A DNA stretch of 64,000 bases from Pestalotiopsis fici W106-1 (taxonomy: Eukaryota > Ascomycota > Sordariomycetes > Amphisphaeriales > Sporocadaceae): assembly GCF_000516985.1 (NCBI RefSeq), contig NW_006917095.1, positions 3,794,942 through 3,858,941 on the forward strand, in the 5' to 3' direction. Positions 23,502 through 34,664 of this stretch are shown here, piece by piece. Both the position numbers and the translations under genes were made by a program. The notes under the pieces are model-generated. The model had not been told where the DNA came from, searched no databases, and saw only the letters and a program-made list of their open reading frames with translations. Each line of letters begins with the position of its first letter. Within the stretch, counting starts at the first letter, position 1.

Positions 23502-26317
23502 ATGAAGTTCTCACACAGCATACAGTTCAATGCTGTTCCGGACTGGAGCAGCCACTACATCGCATACAGTAATCTCAAGAAACTGTGAGTCAAATTTTAC
23601 CCTACTACATGGTCACAATCCGCCTTCAGTGCCTTGTGATTATGTCATGCTAATACGGCATTGACAGCATCTATACTCTTGAAAAGACCGTTCATCAGTC
23701 TGGCACCTCCGATGTTGAGACCCGGCCACTCTTGCAAGGCGAGGACCCCGAAGCCGTCTTCTCCCGAGCACTCGACGTCGAGCTGGAGAAGATAGTATCC
23801 TTCTATCAGATCAAAGAGAAGGAAATACTCGATGAGGTGGAGGAGCTCATCAGAGATGTAGGTGCCTACGAAGAGTTGGGAGAGTCTGCCTACGATATAG
23901 CACCGAGGCCATCGTCTGGACCTAGCGCCGATCACGTCAGGCAGGTCGCCAGTGGTAGAAGCGCCCGCAGCGCAAAGTCCACCAAGTCCACCGAGGATGG
24001 GATCGAAGACAGCGATAGCGGTGACGACGACGATGACGAGACGTCAGCTCTGACCAAGAAACGGCGACCAAGCGTACTTGGCGGCAGCCGGCGGAAGACT
24101 GTGCCAAACCTGCTCGCGTCGACGACGGACATGTCTGCTTCCACCGAATTTCCGCGTTCAGCTCGACGGGCGAGTGTGGCCGCATACGATGATTACGCCG
24201 ACATTGGCTCGAAATTTTCTTCTGGTGTTATGATCAAGAAGCGCATCATTGCTCTCTACGTTCAGCTATGCGAACTCAAGTCTTATTCGCAGCTCAATAA
24301 GACTGGTTTTAGAAAAGTTCTGAAGAAATTCGACAAGATCATCGACACAAACCTGCGCCAAAAATATATGCCCTCCATTGTGGAGCCAGCATATCCATTC
24401 AAGCCTGAGACGATCCAGCGACTAGACGACCATATTTCGGATATCGAAAAGGCGTATGCCGCAGTCGTTACAGAAGGAGACCAGGAGATTGCCAAGAAGG
24501 ACCTGCGGTCCCATCTCCGCGAGCACGTGGTTTGGGAGCGCAACACTGTCTGGCGTGATCTCATTGGTATCGAGCGCCGTGCAGAGGCTGCTAGCCTTGG
24601 CCGAGGTCTCTTGGGCGCCCAGCAGGACGGTATGAAGACACGACTACAGGGCGATGACGCGCCACTTCCCCAGACGAAGGAGATTGATACTCCCCTGGGA
24701 CGATTTACATGCCCAACATGGGTGCTCGGGAAGCCCATGTTGACTCTGCTCATCATCCTCGCCATCTTCATCGTCCTACTTGTCGTACCAATCATGGAGC
24801 TCCCTGAGCAACAGAACTGCTTGGCCATGCTCGTCTTTGTCAGTCTATTGTGGGCTACCGAGGTCAGTACCATAAGAACTGTGCTGTCATTATTCAAGTG
24901 GCTAATATTGAACAGGCTATTCCTCTTTTTGTAACGTCGTTGATCATCCCGTTTCTGTGTGTGGTCCTCAATGTGGTTCGCTCGGACGATCCGCCAAACT
25001 ATAGGCTGGACTCAAAAGCCGCAACTGCATACGTTTTCTCTGCGATGTGGACTCCGGTGATCATGCTTCTTCTGGGCGGCTTTACTGTTGCCGCCGCTCT
25101 GTCCAAAACCAAAATCGACAAGCGCATCGCGACATTCGTGTTGAGCAAAGCCGGAACGAAGCCGAGAACTGTTCTCATTGCAAACATGTTTGTAGCTGCT
25201 TTCGCCAGTATGCTTGTCAGCAATGTCGCGGCGCCTGTCTTGTGTTTCTCCATCATTGAGGTGAGTAGCAGGAGTTCGTTCTATCTCAAGTATTCAAGCT
25301 AATTATACATGAACAGCCCATGCTGCGAAACTTGCCATCGGATTCCAATATGTCCAAAGCTGTCATTATGGGTATAGCATTGGCCTCCAATGTAGGCGGC
25401 ATGCTATCTCCGATTGCTTCGCCGCAGAATGTGGTGGCGCTTGGCTTCATGGAACCGGCGCCCACATGGGCTCAGTGGTTCTTTGTCGTCATTCCTGTCG
25501 GGATCCTATCTATACTCTGCATCTGGTTTCTGCTGCTGGTCACTTTCCAACCAGGCAAGGGCACAACCATAGTACCGATTCGAACCATGAAGGAGGAGTT
25601 TACGATTGGGCAATGGTTTGTCTCTATTGTTTGTCTCGCCACCATTGGACTTTGGTGTGCCAGCCACCAGCTCGAGTCCACATTTGGTGATATGGGCGTG
25701 ATTGCCATCATGCCGATCGTCATCTTTTTTGGAATCGGCATTTTGACCAAGGAGGACTTCAACAATTTCCCCTGGACCATTATTATCCTGGCTGCTGGTG
25801 GCCTGTCCCTGGGCAAGGCGGTCAAGTCTTCGGGTCTCCTTCACACGGTTGCCGAGAGTATATCAAAGGAAGTCCACGGCTTGGATATGTACCTTGTCCT
25901 GCTTATCTTTAGTTCTCTGACATTGGTGGTCGCAACTTTCATCAGCCACACTGTTGCGGCCTTGATTATTCTGCCCCTGGTCAGCGACATTGGCAAGGGA
26001 ATGGAGGAACCCCATCCAAATCTATTGGTTATGGCTGCTGCACTCATGTGCTCGGCTGCCATGGCATTGCCTACGTCTGGTTTCCCCAACATGAGTAAGT
26101 TCATTCCCTATCACCTGTCTCGCATATGTGTAATGATGTCTATGTTGAGCAATCTGACGCTAACAAATTTCCAGCCGCGATCATGAAGGAGGATGCCACA
26201 GGTCAGCGTTACTTACAAGTCAAGCACTTCATCAGTCGCGGTGTGCCAAGCAGTATCATTACCATGTTGATTGTGGTCACCGTGGGTTACGGCGCCATGC
26301 GGATTATTAGACTATAA
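23502..26317 (+). CDS. SPX-domain SLC13 phosphate transporter (Pho87/90/91 type)
   Basis: Five exons: 23502-23584, 23668-24862, 24916-25260, 25317-26094 and 26175-26317, giving 847 aa. The protein starts with the SPX hallmark MKFSHSIQFNAVPDWSSHYI, followed by NLKK; an acidic and Ser-rich linker breaks the SPX domain, and SQLNKTGFRKVLKKFDK closes it near residue 270. The C-terminal part is a divalent-anion/sodium-symporter (SLC13) fold with about twelve membrane segments, including LASNVGGMLSPIASPQNVVA and LPTSGFPNMT. Yeast relatives Pho87 and Pho90 import phosphate with low affinity at the plasma membrane; Pho91 exports it from the vacuole. SPX domains bind inositol pyrophosphates and sense phosphate state. 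Which paralogue this is remains open. Confidence 0.93.
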
Positions 26318-27389
26318 GACTTCATCTGTATCTGAGCGACCTTGTGGTGTTTACATTGGCCCTCCTTGCAACGCTGTGTATTGGATGGAACGGTAGATTT
26401 ATAGACTGGCGGTAGTTGTTTAAAGAATGATATATTTATGCTACATGTGTCTTTAGCATGCAGTGTCCCCAGCTGCTGTTTGTCACTAGAATTGAAAGCA
26501 CATGGAATAGATTGAATACTCTCAAGACCGTAGTATTTGTACGCCAAGTGACCAAGATGACATAGAGCGCTGATTTGTGAATTTTCAATCTTTGCAGTTC
26601 GGGTAAGTTGAGGGTATATCGTGTAGAGGTTCCTTCTCAGTTAGTTAAAATGGAGAATCGAACCCCCAAAATTTACTGAAATTTGGGGGGAAAGACTCGC
26701 GTGTCTCGGTTCGATGGATCAAGGGCACACGGTGGAGGTCCCTGACGAACGCGGGGCACTGGGGAACGAATCCGATTAGGTGCATGTTTGTGGGCGGGCT
26801 GGTTGTTGATTGATGGTGCATCAGCAGCAGCATCAGCAGGTACTCTGTACCTAACGTAATGTAGCAAGCAAGGACGCATCCATTTCATGTCATGTATTGT
26901 CTTGCGTCGCAGATTCCCCATTTCTTGCCCATTGCATATTCTTTCGTAGAACTGCTGGTCAGTCAAGGTCCTCTACTCGACAATCTTGGTATCGTTGCTC
27001 TTGTTTGCGACGGCTCTCAAACATCAAATCTGCCAAAGACAAGCTGAACAATACTGAGCTTGTAATCCTCCAGCCACCCAGCCCACCACCACCCAACTCA
27101 GGTTCGGCGCGCAAGGCACCGATCTACGTAGCTTGAATTCCTGGTTGCAGAACGAACACGAAAACAGCGACGCAACATTTTCAAATACTTCTGAAGCTCG
27201 CTCACGCACACGTTTGCTCTTCCGACGACTCTTGCAGTTTATGCGATCCTGCCAGAAGCTGCGCCACAAACCAAACTTGAGCAATTCGCTGCCTCTCCTC
27301 CGACGAACCTACCGTCAGGATGCATAAAATGTGACTCTTGCATTCTCGAGCCTGATCACATCCTTCACCAACGCACTCAATCCGCGACG
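26318..27389. other. Intergenic, HbrB promoter and leader
   Basis: 3' flank of the phosphate transporter followed by the promoter and C/A-rich leader of the HbrB gene. A tRNA-like T-loop near 26651-26666 (minus) has no matching acceptor stem. No gene seen. Confidence 0.45.
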
Positions 27390-30296
27390 ATGCAGCCGAA
27401 CCGCATCCAGCGCGCCCCCGGCTCCTTCTCGCCTTTGCCCGGCAGTGTATCCACATCGGCGGCAGCGGCGGCGGCGGCAGCCTCTGGCAGCGGCGGGCGA
27501 GATGATGGCTCCAGTTGCGCCCCTCATCCTCCACTGCGACCGCTGCCCCAGCCGTACCAGCACCCGTCGGTGTCGTCCTCATCGCAACAGTCGGCCCGAC
27601 CTCAGATACGGAGGATTGAGTCTTCAAGTAGCGAGGAGCACATATCACTGGCCAAGGTCAGGAGTCCTCAGTCTCCTGTTGAGAGAAGCGGCGGCGGAGG
27701 CGGAGGAGGCGTGACGAGTCCTAGTTACGCCAGCTTTACACAACACGCAAATAGCAGCTCGAGCAGTCTACATAACTTCTCACGCCCTGTGCGATCGAAT
27801 CCGAATACCGAGACGAACAGCGTGCGGACGGCATCACCGCTAACGCTACCATCAAGAGGCTTGCACACGAGGAAACATTCACAGACCCAAGGTCTGTTCG
27901 ATTCAACCCTTCCGAGCAAAAGCAGCCTCAGCCTGTCAACATCGAATATAGATACTGTAGGTGGTAGTACGCGTTCTCCATCTGGAGCGCTGCCCGCCAG
28001 CCACATAGCAGCGCAGGCCGCAGTGCAGCAACATCAGCATCAACAGCACAGCCGCAACCGGTCACAGACGGTGCCCTTTCCTGGAAGCGAAGGCACCGAG
28101 ACGCTCAGACGGCCTGCAGCGCGGCCGATACAAGGGGGAGGCTCCGAAACGGCTGTAGGTGCTAGAGGACCACTCAGTCCGCCAATGCTGAGTCTCACGG
28201 AAGCAAGCGTCCCTCGGGATGGGGGTACACTTCTGGGTCCCACGAGAAGCAACGAACAAACCTATCACAATGGACTGCTGGGCTCGTCGGCCGCTACAGC
28301 CGCGGCGAACGTAGTGTTTCCGAGAGCGTCACCACAGTCTTCGCCGAGCTTGTCAACAACAGAGCAGACCCAACAAGGGGCATCTCCGTACCTACCACCA
28401 CTTACAATACCAGAGAAACCAGCCAAGGCCGAAAAATCCAAGGTCAAACTCTTCTCACGGCCCAAGAAGATTGACGTCAAAGGCGACTCAAAAGAAAAAC
28501 CACTTCCTAGCCCTGGTAAGATTGGATCCGCCCTTGCTTCCTTGCAAAGAGGCAATTTTAGCACAGCTTCGCTCGTTGAGAGTCAATCGATATACAATCT
28601 AAATAATTCGTCTTCAGCCACAATTCGACCCCTTGACACCTCCGCCGACGGACCTGCAGCCAAGGAAAAGGAGAAGAAGCACCACTTCCTTTCGAGGCAG
28701 AAGCACAAAATCTCAGGAAAGGACGACTACCACTTACCCTTATCTTCCGCCGCAAGCAACAGTAGGCCGGTCGATCCAAATGCGCCAAATAGTCTGTACA
28801 ACTTCAACCTCCCTCCCCAAAGCCCTGCGCCCACAACCACCAGCTTCAGCAAGTCCGTCTCTGGACTTGATCTGCGGCATGGCGGACGTGCCCTACGTGA
28901 CAAGCGAAAAGAGGATAAACTCGGCATGGCCCACGACAACGAATCCGTCTTTACGCTCAACAACACTACTAGTAATCCAGAATGGCCCGGCCCGAGCTCC
29001 CTGGGCTCAAGTCTGTCGCAGACGCAAAGTAACCATGCGTTGGCCATGTATGACCCAGTCGATGGTACTAAATACGGATTGCATAACATGACGCTTGACG
29101 ATGCGTGGCCTTATCTGAAGGCAAAGCTCCTGGTCGTGTTTGAGGGAGAGGATCTCAGGCTACCAATTGAAGATTTCAATCGAGTTGTCACTATGCATAT
29201 TCAGTGGTGTATACAGCGGCGCTCAGCTCACATCATCATGGAGGACCTGAGGGAATTGCTGTCCACTGGCTTCGCGAGTCTTGACCACACACTTCGCAGG
29301 AGCGGGACCGAAGACACAAACAGACTGATTCCAGCACTGGTTGATGTTTGGTTGGCGACATTCACCACAATTCTTCCATACATGCAGGCTGTCTTCCTGC
29401 CACTTGATCTTGAATTCTCTGGTAACGGAACCTTGTTGACCCCGGAGCAGGCTCGAGATTTCTGGGGCGGCGTTGTTGGTGGGCCTGGATCAACGGCGAA
29501 AGAATTGGGGACTGTTCTAGATGTCCGAAGACTTGTTCTCCTGGCCTTCAGAGACGGATTGATTTTACCACGATACGACAAGCTAAGGACGATATTCTCA
29601 CGATTGAGTCTTGAACACCTCCCTGGTAGTCTGGCGAGTCTGGCACTATCCAGCCCACCTCCACCAGGAGAAGCAATAATGTCAAGCTCACCCAGAGATC
29701 ACATAAACATACTAGACTCAGCTCGACCAAGTACCGCTATGAGCTTGGATCCATCTGTTGCATCATACAATAGCTCCAGCAGCACATTGTTGAATGAAGG
29801 CAGTAATCCGTCCAGGAGCCGTGCGATATCCAACGTATCTTTTGGCTCTGGAGGCAGTGGAGGAGACGGTAGTCAAGGCTTCCTGCGATCTCTTGGAGGC
29901 CGAGCGCGAGCAGATAGCGATCGTGACAGGAATCGTGACCAAGAAGCGGAGAGTGGATCTAAACAGGTTACAGATATGGTGGGCCGCATGCTTCAGTGCA
30001 TGTCCGTCCTGGCTTCGGTGGGAGGTAACACCCCATCACCGGATTCAAACAGACAGGAAGATCCCGGGTCGAAGCAAGTTGCCGAGCTCGGAAGGCTTCT
30101 GAAGCTCAACTGGCTTGGGCGCGGGCGAACTGGCAGAAACAGAAGGGGCATGGTAGGGGGCCGAATTAAGAGGGACGTGTCTGCACAGCGAAGCATTGGC
30201 GGGCATAGCCGGGCCAACAGCGCATTGAGCGGAGGAATGAATGGGTTAGGCATAGGTCTAGGGGGTTCGAGGGACGGCCTTGTGATACCTGTTTAG
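27390..30296 (+). CDS. hbrB: HbrB/Bit61-type TORC2 subunit
   Basis: Single exon, 968 aa, first ATG of the frame. The first 540 residues are low-complexity and rich in Ser, Pro, Gln, Ala and Gly (poly-Ala at 24-31, poly-Gly near 102-108), with many possible phosphorylation sites. The HbrB domain runs from about residue 555 (YGLHNMTLDDAWPYLKAKLL) through VVTMHIQWCIQRRSAHIIMED, ALVDVWLATFTTILPYMQAV and LVLLAFRDGLILPRYDKL to about 770. A Gly/Ser/Arg-rich tail follows. The domain defines Aspergillus nidulans HbrB (hyperbranching), yeast Bit61/Bit2 and human PRR5/Protor, which associate with TOR complex 2 at the plasma membrane and help control polarity, actin and AGC kinases. Here it probably influences hyphal branching. 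Domain call is strong. Confidence 0.9.
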   Translation: MQPNRIQRAPGSFSPLPGSVSTSAAAAAAAASGSGGRDDGSSCAPHPPLRPLPQPYQHPSVSSSSQQSARPQIRRIESSSSEEHISLAKVRSPQSPVERSGGGGGGGVTSPSYASFTQHANSSSSSLHNFSRPVRSNPNTETNSVRTASPLTLPSRGLHTRKHSQTQGLFDSTLPSKSSLSLSTSNIDTVGGSTRSPSGALPASHIAAQAAVQQHQHQQHSRNRSQTVPFPGSEGTETLRRPAARPIQGGGSETAVGARGPLSPPMLSLTEASVPRDGGTLLGPTRSNEQTYHNGLLGSSAATAAANVVFPRASPQSSPSLSTTEQTQQGASPYLPPLTIPEKPAKAEKSKVKLFSRPKKIDVKGDSKEKPLPSPGKIGSALASLQRGNFSTASLVESQSIYNLNNSSSATIRPLDTSADGPAAKEKEKKHHFLSRQKHKISGKDDYHLPLSSAASNSRPVDPNAPNSLYNFNLPPQSPAPTTTSFSKSVSGLDLRHGGRALRDKRKEDKLGMAHDNESVFTLNNTTSNPEWPGPSSLGSSLSQTQSNHALAMYDPVDGTKYGLHNMTLDDAWPYLKAKLLVVFEGEDLRLPIEDFNRVVTMHIQWCIQRRSAHIIMEDLRELLSTGFASLDHTLRRSGTEDTNRLIPALVDVWLATFTTILPYMQAVFLPLDLEFSGNGTLLTPEQARDFWGGVVGGPGSTAKELGTVLDVRRLVLLAFRDGLILPRYDKLRTIFSRLSLEHLPGSLASLALSSPPPPGEAIMSSSPRDHINILDSARPSTAMSLDPSVASYNSSSSTLLNEGSNPSRSRAISNVSFGSGGSGGDGSQGFLRSLGGRARADSDRDRNRDQEAESGSKQVTDMVGRMLQCMSVLASVGGNTPSPDSNRQEDPGSKQVAELGRLLKLNWLGRGRTGRNRRGMVGGRIKRDVSAQRSIGGHSRANSALSGGMNGLGIGLGGSRDGLVIPV

Positions 30297-31593
30297 AAGT
30301 GGTACCGATGGGTTGCCTTGTGTTCGTGGTTGAATACGCCATAAAATGGAGTATGTGGTCTCCACACATTTGGAAAGAGGATGTGGCGTTACACAGGTAT
30401 GTCTCTGGTTGGGTAGACGTTTTTATTTTGGTTGCAAACGCGGACTACATAGGCGGCACGGACATGACGAAGAAACCCGTAGATGGAGCAGCAAAGCCAT
30501 TTCAAGATACCAATACTTAGATTGAATTGATATTCGGATTTTCAGTTGATTCTAAGTGCTAACACGCGTGTTCGGTGCAGTGAGCATGAGAAAACCTCGT
30601 ATGTCAAGAAGCGGTTTCCTTTGGCGATCTCGTCTGTGCCAGTGTGCAGAGAGCATAGAGGCTGCCGAGGCACATCATGAATATGCATCACAAAGGCACC
30701 TCGAGCAGATGTGCCACACGGACATAATACAAGAGGCAACCAGAAGATACCACAGCATGAGAGAGATGTTATCATTGTTATTGACTATTCTGACTGTTGC
30801 GTACAATATTCGAGGCAAATTCTTGCCCACTTCGCTGAGGGAAGGCTTCTCGTGGCTTTGACACAAGACTCTGTTTGGGTGTTGCATTATGCGCATTGGA
30901 TATTGAAAAACCTAGGACTGAAACAATCTGTTAGCAATTGCCCAACTCTCAATAATCAGGACAAATGTGGTAGATATGTATGTTCTTCATACATCCAAGG
31001 AAGATTGCTGCCCTCATCTACTTGTCTAAAAAGGCTCGATGGCGACAAGCTCGAGTGGAAACTGCGAATTAGGAATGTTTTGAATCACTAGAAACGGGTG
31101 TCGTTTGTTGCTCATGTGCGATGTAAGAAAATGTGCAACTAACCTTTGCATGTTAATAGCACCAGCGACCGGGCTGCGTAGGTTAGTTCATGAGGGCAAG
31201 GAAGAAAATTCTTCGCCAGTCGCGTTGTTGGACACGCGGTGAGGAGCTGTGCGACGTAACACAAAATCTGCAGAGATGATCGAATTAGCCCAAAGCCCGT
31301 GTGAAACTGTGGCACGAGCGCTCAGTGCAATAAATCTTCTCCCAAGCCAAGGCGCACTTCTAGTGTCGGAAACACTAATGAGCGCAATGGCGATCAGACA
31401 ATTTTACTGGCAAGTAACAGCCTCCGAGGAGACCGAAGAGTCATGATTTCCTCATGGTCGATTCGGTTGGGAAAAGAAGACAATGTTGTTTGGTTGTCAT
31501 CCGTTGAATGGGGAAGATGAATGGATTCTCTGATATGCGCGCTCGATGGGAATGAGGAATATGGAAGCTTACCACATGAAATAGCAAGAGAGG

Positions 31594-31617
31594 GGCCAGC
31601 TCTTATTCGAGCTGGCC
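31594..31617. repeat. Perfect 9-bp inverted repeat
   Basis: GGCCAGCTC and its exact reverse complement GAGCTGGCC are separated by six bases (TTATTC). It could be a dyad binding site or an RNA hairpin; function unknown. Confidence 0.6.
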
Positions 31618-34406
31618 AAGATGCGCACGCGTCTGCCTGCAGATCGCTGAGAGTTGTGTGTGTTGATATTGGGAAGAGAAAAGTTTCAAAGGTTTGCGGC
31701 TCTGGTGGGATATTTGAATACTTTTTTCTGGGCCCCGTTCAGCGAGGCAGAAAAAATTAAAGTGGAGAGCGCTCACTCAGGTTGACAGGCCACAGCTGAA
31801 GGCGGGCGGGGCCTTTTTGCCGGCAGTATGATTTTCCGCTCAGTTCGTCTGGTAGATGGGTTGGTGTCGACCTCACAGGGAATGTCTGAAGGTTGACATT
31901 GCTCAAGCTTCCAGTGAGATAGGTAGTGCCAGCGCTTTCCGGTGGTTGAATGTAGCTCGTACTTGCATACAGACTACATACTTATTACTTCAGGCAGATA
32001 CAGGTAGGCAGCACTGGAGGTATGGCCTACAAGGTGCTGGGCATATCCAAAATTAGAAACCCCCGCCACTGCATGGTGATATTCACGGAGTGGGCACATG
32101 CACATAAGAGTTGTTGGACGAAGCAGTTACTGTTTCATGGACACTATTAACACCTGGCATGAGTTGTTTGTGCCAGCACCGTTATCAGTGGCCGTTGGAA
32201 TAAGAACTATGGATGTGCGCAAAGAATACCCATTGCCTAGGCCGCTCTTTCTTTTATCTGTCCATTTGCTGAAGAGCTCCGACTTTGGTATCATCGCATA
32301 AGCGACTACTCCGACCCTTCTTACTTGATTGACGGCATGCTTGCTATTGCATTTAGACAGGTACAAATTCTGAGCATGTCAAAGCGAACCACCCAGCTTT
32401 TGTCTCTGGACCAGAGGCGACTTAAGAGTCTTCTCTTGCATATTGAGGGATAGGATAGTTCTCGTCACAGAATCTCTGGGCTATTGACAATGAACATAAT
32501 GATTTCCCATTTACCTCCATCACTATAGAGCTACTTATGCATTTATTACCCTGCTAAGTACTCCATATTCTCGTTTATGTAAGCCGTTGAGCTCACCGAG
32601 CCAGAATCACACGCCCTCGGGCAAGGCATCAAGAAACTAGGTTTCAACAAACGAACTGCTGACAGAATTTTTTTTTATTTTTTTTTTTTGGCTCTATCTC
32701 CCGTAGTATAAATACTTACAACTGCGCATAACGTTAGCTACTCGGTGACCACTCTGTTAATTCATTTCTGATCACATCTGCAGATTATTACTCGACTTGA
32801 TTGTGTGTTCCTCGTTCCACATCAGACGTTTGCAAGCGTCAGCAGGATAACGCATTGGCTTAAGCGACATATTGCACCAAGCCATACAGGATAGACTGGC
32901 CGGCCTCCTTCCTGTTCCAGCATCGCAATCGAGACGATTTTCAATTGTGTAAGTCTCCCTCTGTGTAGAAAGAGTGTCGTGGCGAGATAACTGAATAGTC
33001 TTCAGATTGCCACTCATAATCACGGCACAGAATTCTGCTTATTTATCCTATTTCACTGACTCCGGGCACTCATATTCTGCTCGCCTGCCCACATGCATTA
33101 AAATCGTTGAAGGAAGTAGTGCCTATATCCGTTTGGTACCTGTCTAGCACCAAATAGACGTGAAGGATCGACGCCCCGACTTGCACCTAATAAATCGACC
33201 AAAGACACCACGGGGAAATAGTCCCTTAGTGGCCGCCCTGCCTACACACCTTTGAAGCAGTGTCTGTTCTCTTTGCGGCCTGCATCATTGCTCATGCTTG
33301 CACAACAGGAGACCGTTTTTGTGTAGACTACATACCCATTTAGACGAGGACTGGAACGCGAGCTGCCAACCATTGAACAGCAGCACCAACATTTCTCACA
33401 TAACACGTACGGTGCGTAGGTTTTCCGCACAGGAGGCAAGACCAAAACGTATCATCCCCACCCAGGGAACTCAACCTCAAACCTGTTGGTCGCATCGGTG
33501 GATAACAAGCTTTCTACGTGCTTACCTACATTATTGGCATTGAGAGTAAGTCTCTAGAAGAGCATATATTCACCAGACAGACACGCAGAGAATTACGAAT
33601 TAGTCCTGTTTGCGATTACGCCAACCTGCCCGCAGCCCGGTATTCGTTTATCCAGAACTAATATAGAGGCAGGATTCCGTCAGTCATCAAGCGGTTCCAT
33701 CCAGACTGGACCTTGCCTGACCTTAATCCCAGGTCTCCCTCTCCCTCCTTTCCATCAGTGGATCAGCTCGTAGGGGGGCCCCGCGCTCTGATTCGTTCAA
33801 ATCACGGGCGGAGCACGGAGAAACACATTCTTCCTTTGCCGGTCCTCCAATCAAATCTCGTCTTGAGTGGGTTTGACCCCATTCTGGGTCGTGCTCCCAT
33901 TTTCTCCATGTCCTCGCATCTCTCGCCCTCTACCACGCACTGATCCTGGACTGGGCCTTTCCCTTTTTTTAGCCTGTTACCCGCCATTCGGATTCATAAA
34001 CACGCCCACGTCTTTTTGCGCAGCGTCTGCCGCCCGCTCTCAGCATCCGCACGACACTTGGGAGAGGCAAAGCGCGAGATCAGCGAGTGTGTCATAATCC
34101 GACTCTTCGCTATCGCTTTTCTACATTCTGCACGTGTTAGTTTTCCTGGCTGCACGTTTTCCCGGACCAGCACCGACTCTGCAGCCAACGACCCCGTCCA
34201 GTTCCCATTCAACGGGCACGACTCAGCCCAGCCGCGCGAAGCTGCGAACGAGGCACGACGAGGGCTGACTGACATCTCGGACTAGATTTGCGCGTCGCAT
34301 TAGCAATATCATTGCAACGCGACCACAACTCGTGCTGTTCCCTGCCCGGACGTGGTCCGTATCTTCGTCTTCCCCTGCCGGCACGTCAAGTCGCCTCGAT
34401 ATATAT

Positions 34407-34604
34407 ATGAACCAATTGGGAGCCACGTCCCGAGTCCCCCGATCCGCACTCCGCAGATAGCAATCGCCTATCGACTGGATCAAGAAGTTGCACGCGACCG
34501 TGTTCGCACTCGTAGACGTTCTCTGCCTTGTCGCCGGACCGACGTTGTCGCATGTCTATCTCACAGATCACCATCCGTCGCGACGATACCCGTGCATGAA
34601 ATAG
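34407..34604 (+). promoter_or_regulatory. Upstream ORF cluster in the ptaB leader
   Basis: Three small ORFs begin with ATG just before the main start: 34407-34460 (17 codons plus stop), 34552-34599 (15 codons plus stop) and 34596-34604 (Met-Lys-stop), the last overlapping the second. If the mRNA leader covers them unspliced, they should lower or condition translation of ptaB. Transcript boundaries are unknown. Confidence 0.4.
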
Positions 34605-34664
34605 CGCAGTAGGGAGTTGGGCGTCGATATCCACTGAGGTGGATCGTCGACGAGCGGACCAGAG

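Larger units (their letters stand above)
30297..34664. other. Long gene-free region upstream of ptaB
   Basis: A 4.4-kb stretch without a convincing gene. A T-rich run lies at about 32669-32688 and a perfect 9-bp hairpin at 31594-31617. From about 33690 the sequence turns C/T-rich like a fungal leader, with small upstream ORFs at 34407-34460, 34552-34599 and 34596-34604 before the ptaB start. Other short frames show no coding character. Confidence 0.5.

Noticed and set aside
10338..26317. Phosphate carrier and SPX phosphate transporter as a phosphate gene cluster
   Set aside because: They are 12 kb apart with unrelated genes between and act in different membranes; proximity looks accidental.
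26651..26666. Minus-strand GGGGTTCGATTCTCCA, tRNA-like
   Set aside because: The T-stem nearly pairs but no matching 5' acceptor or anticodon arm is found within 90 nt.
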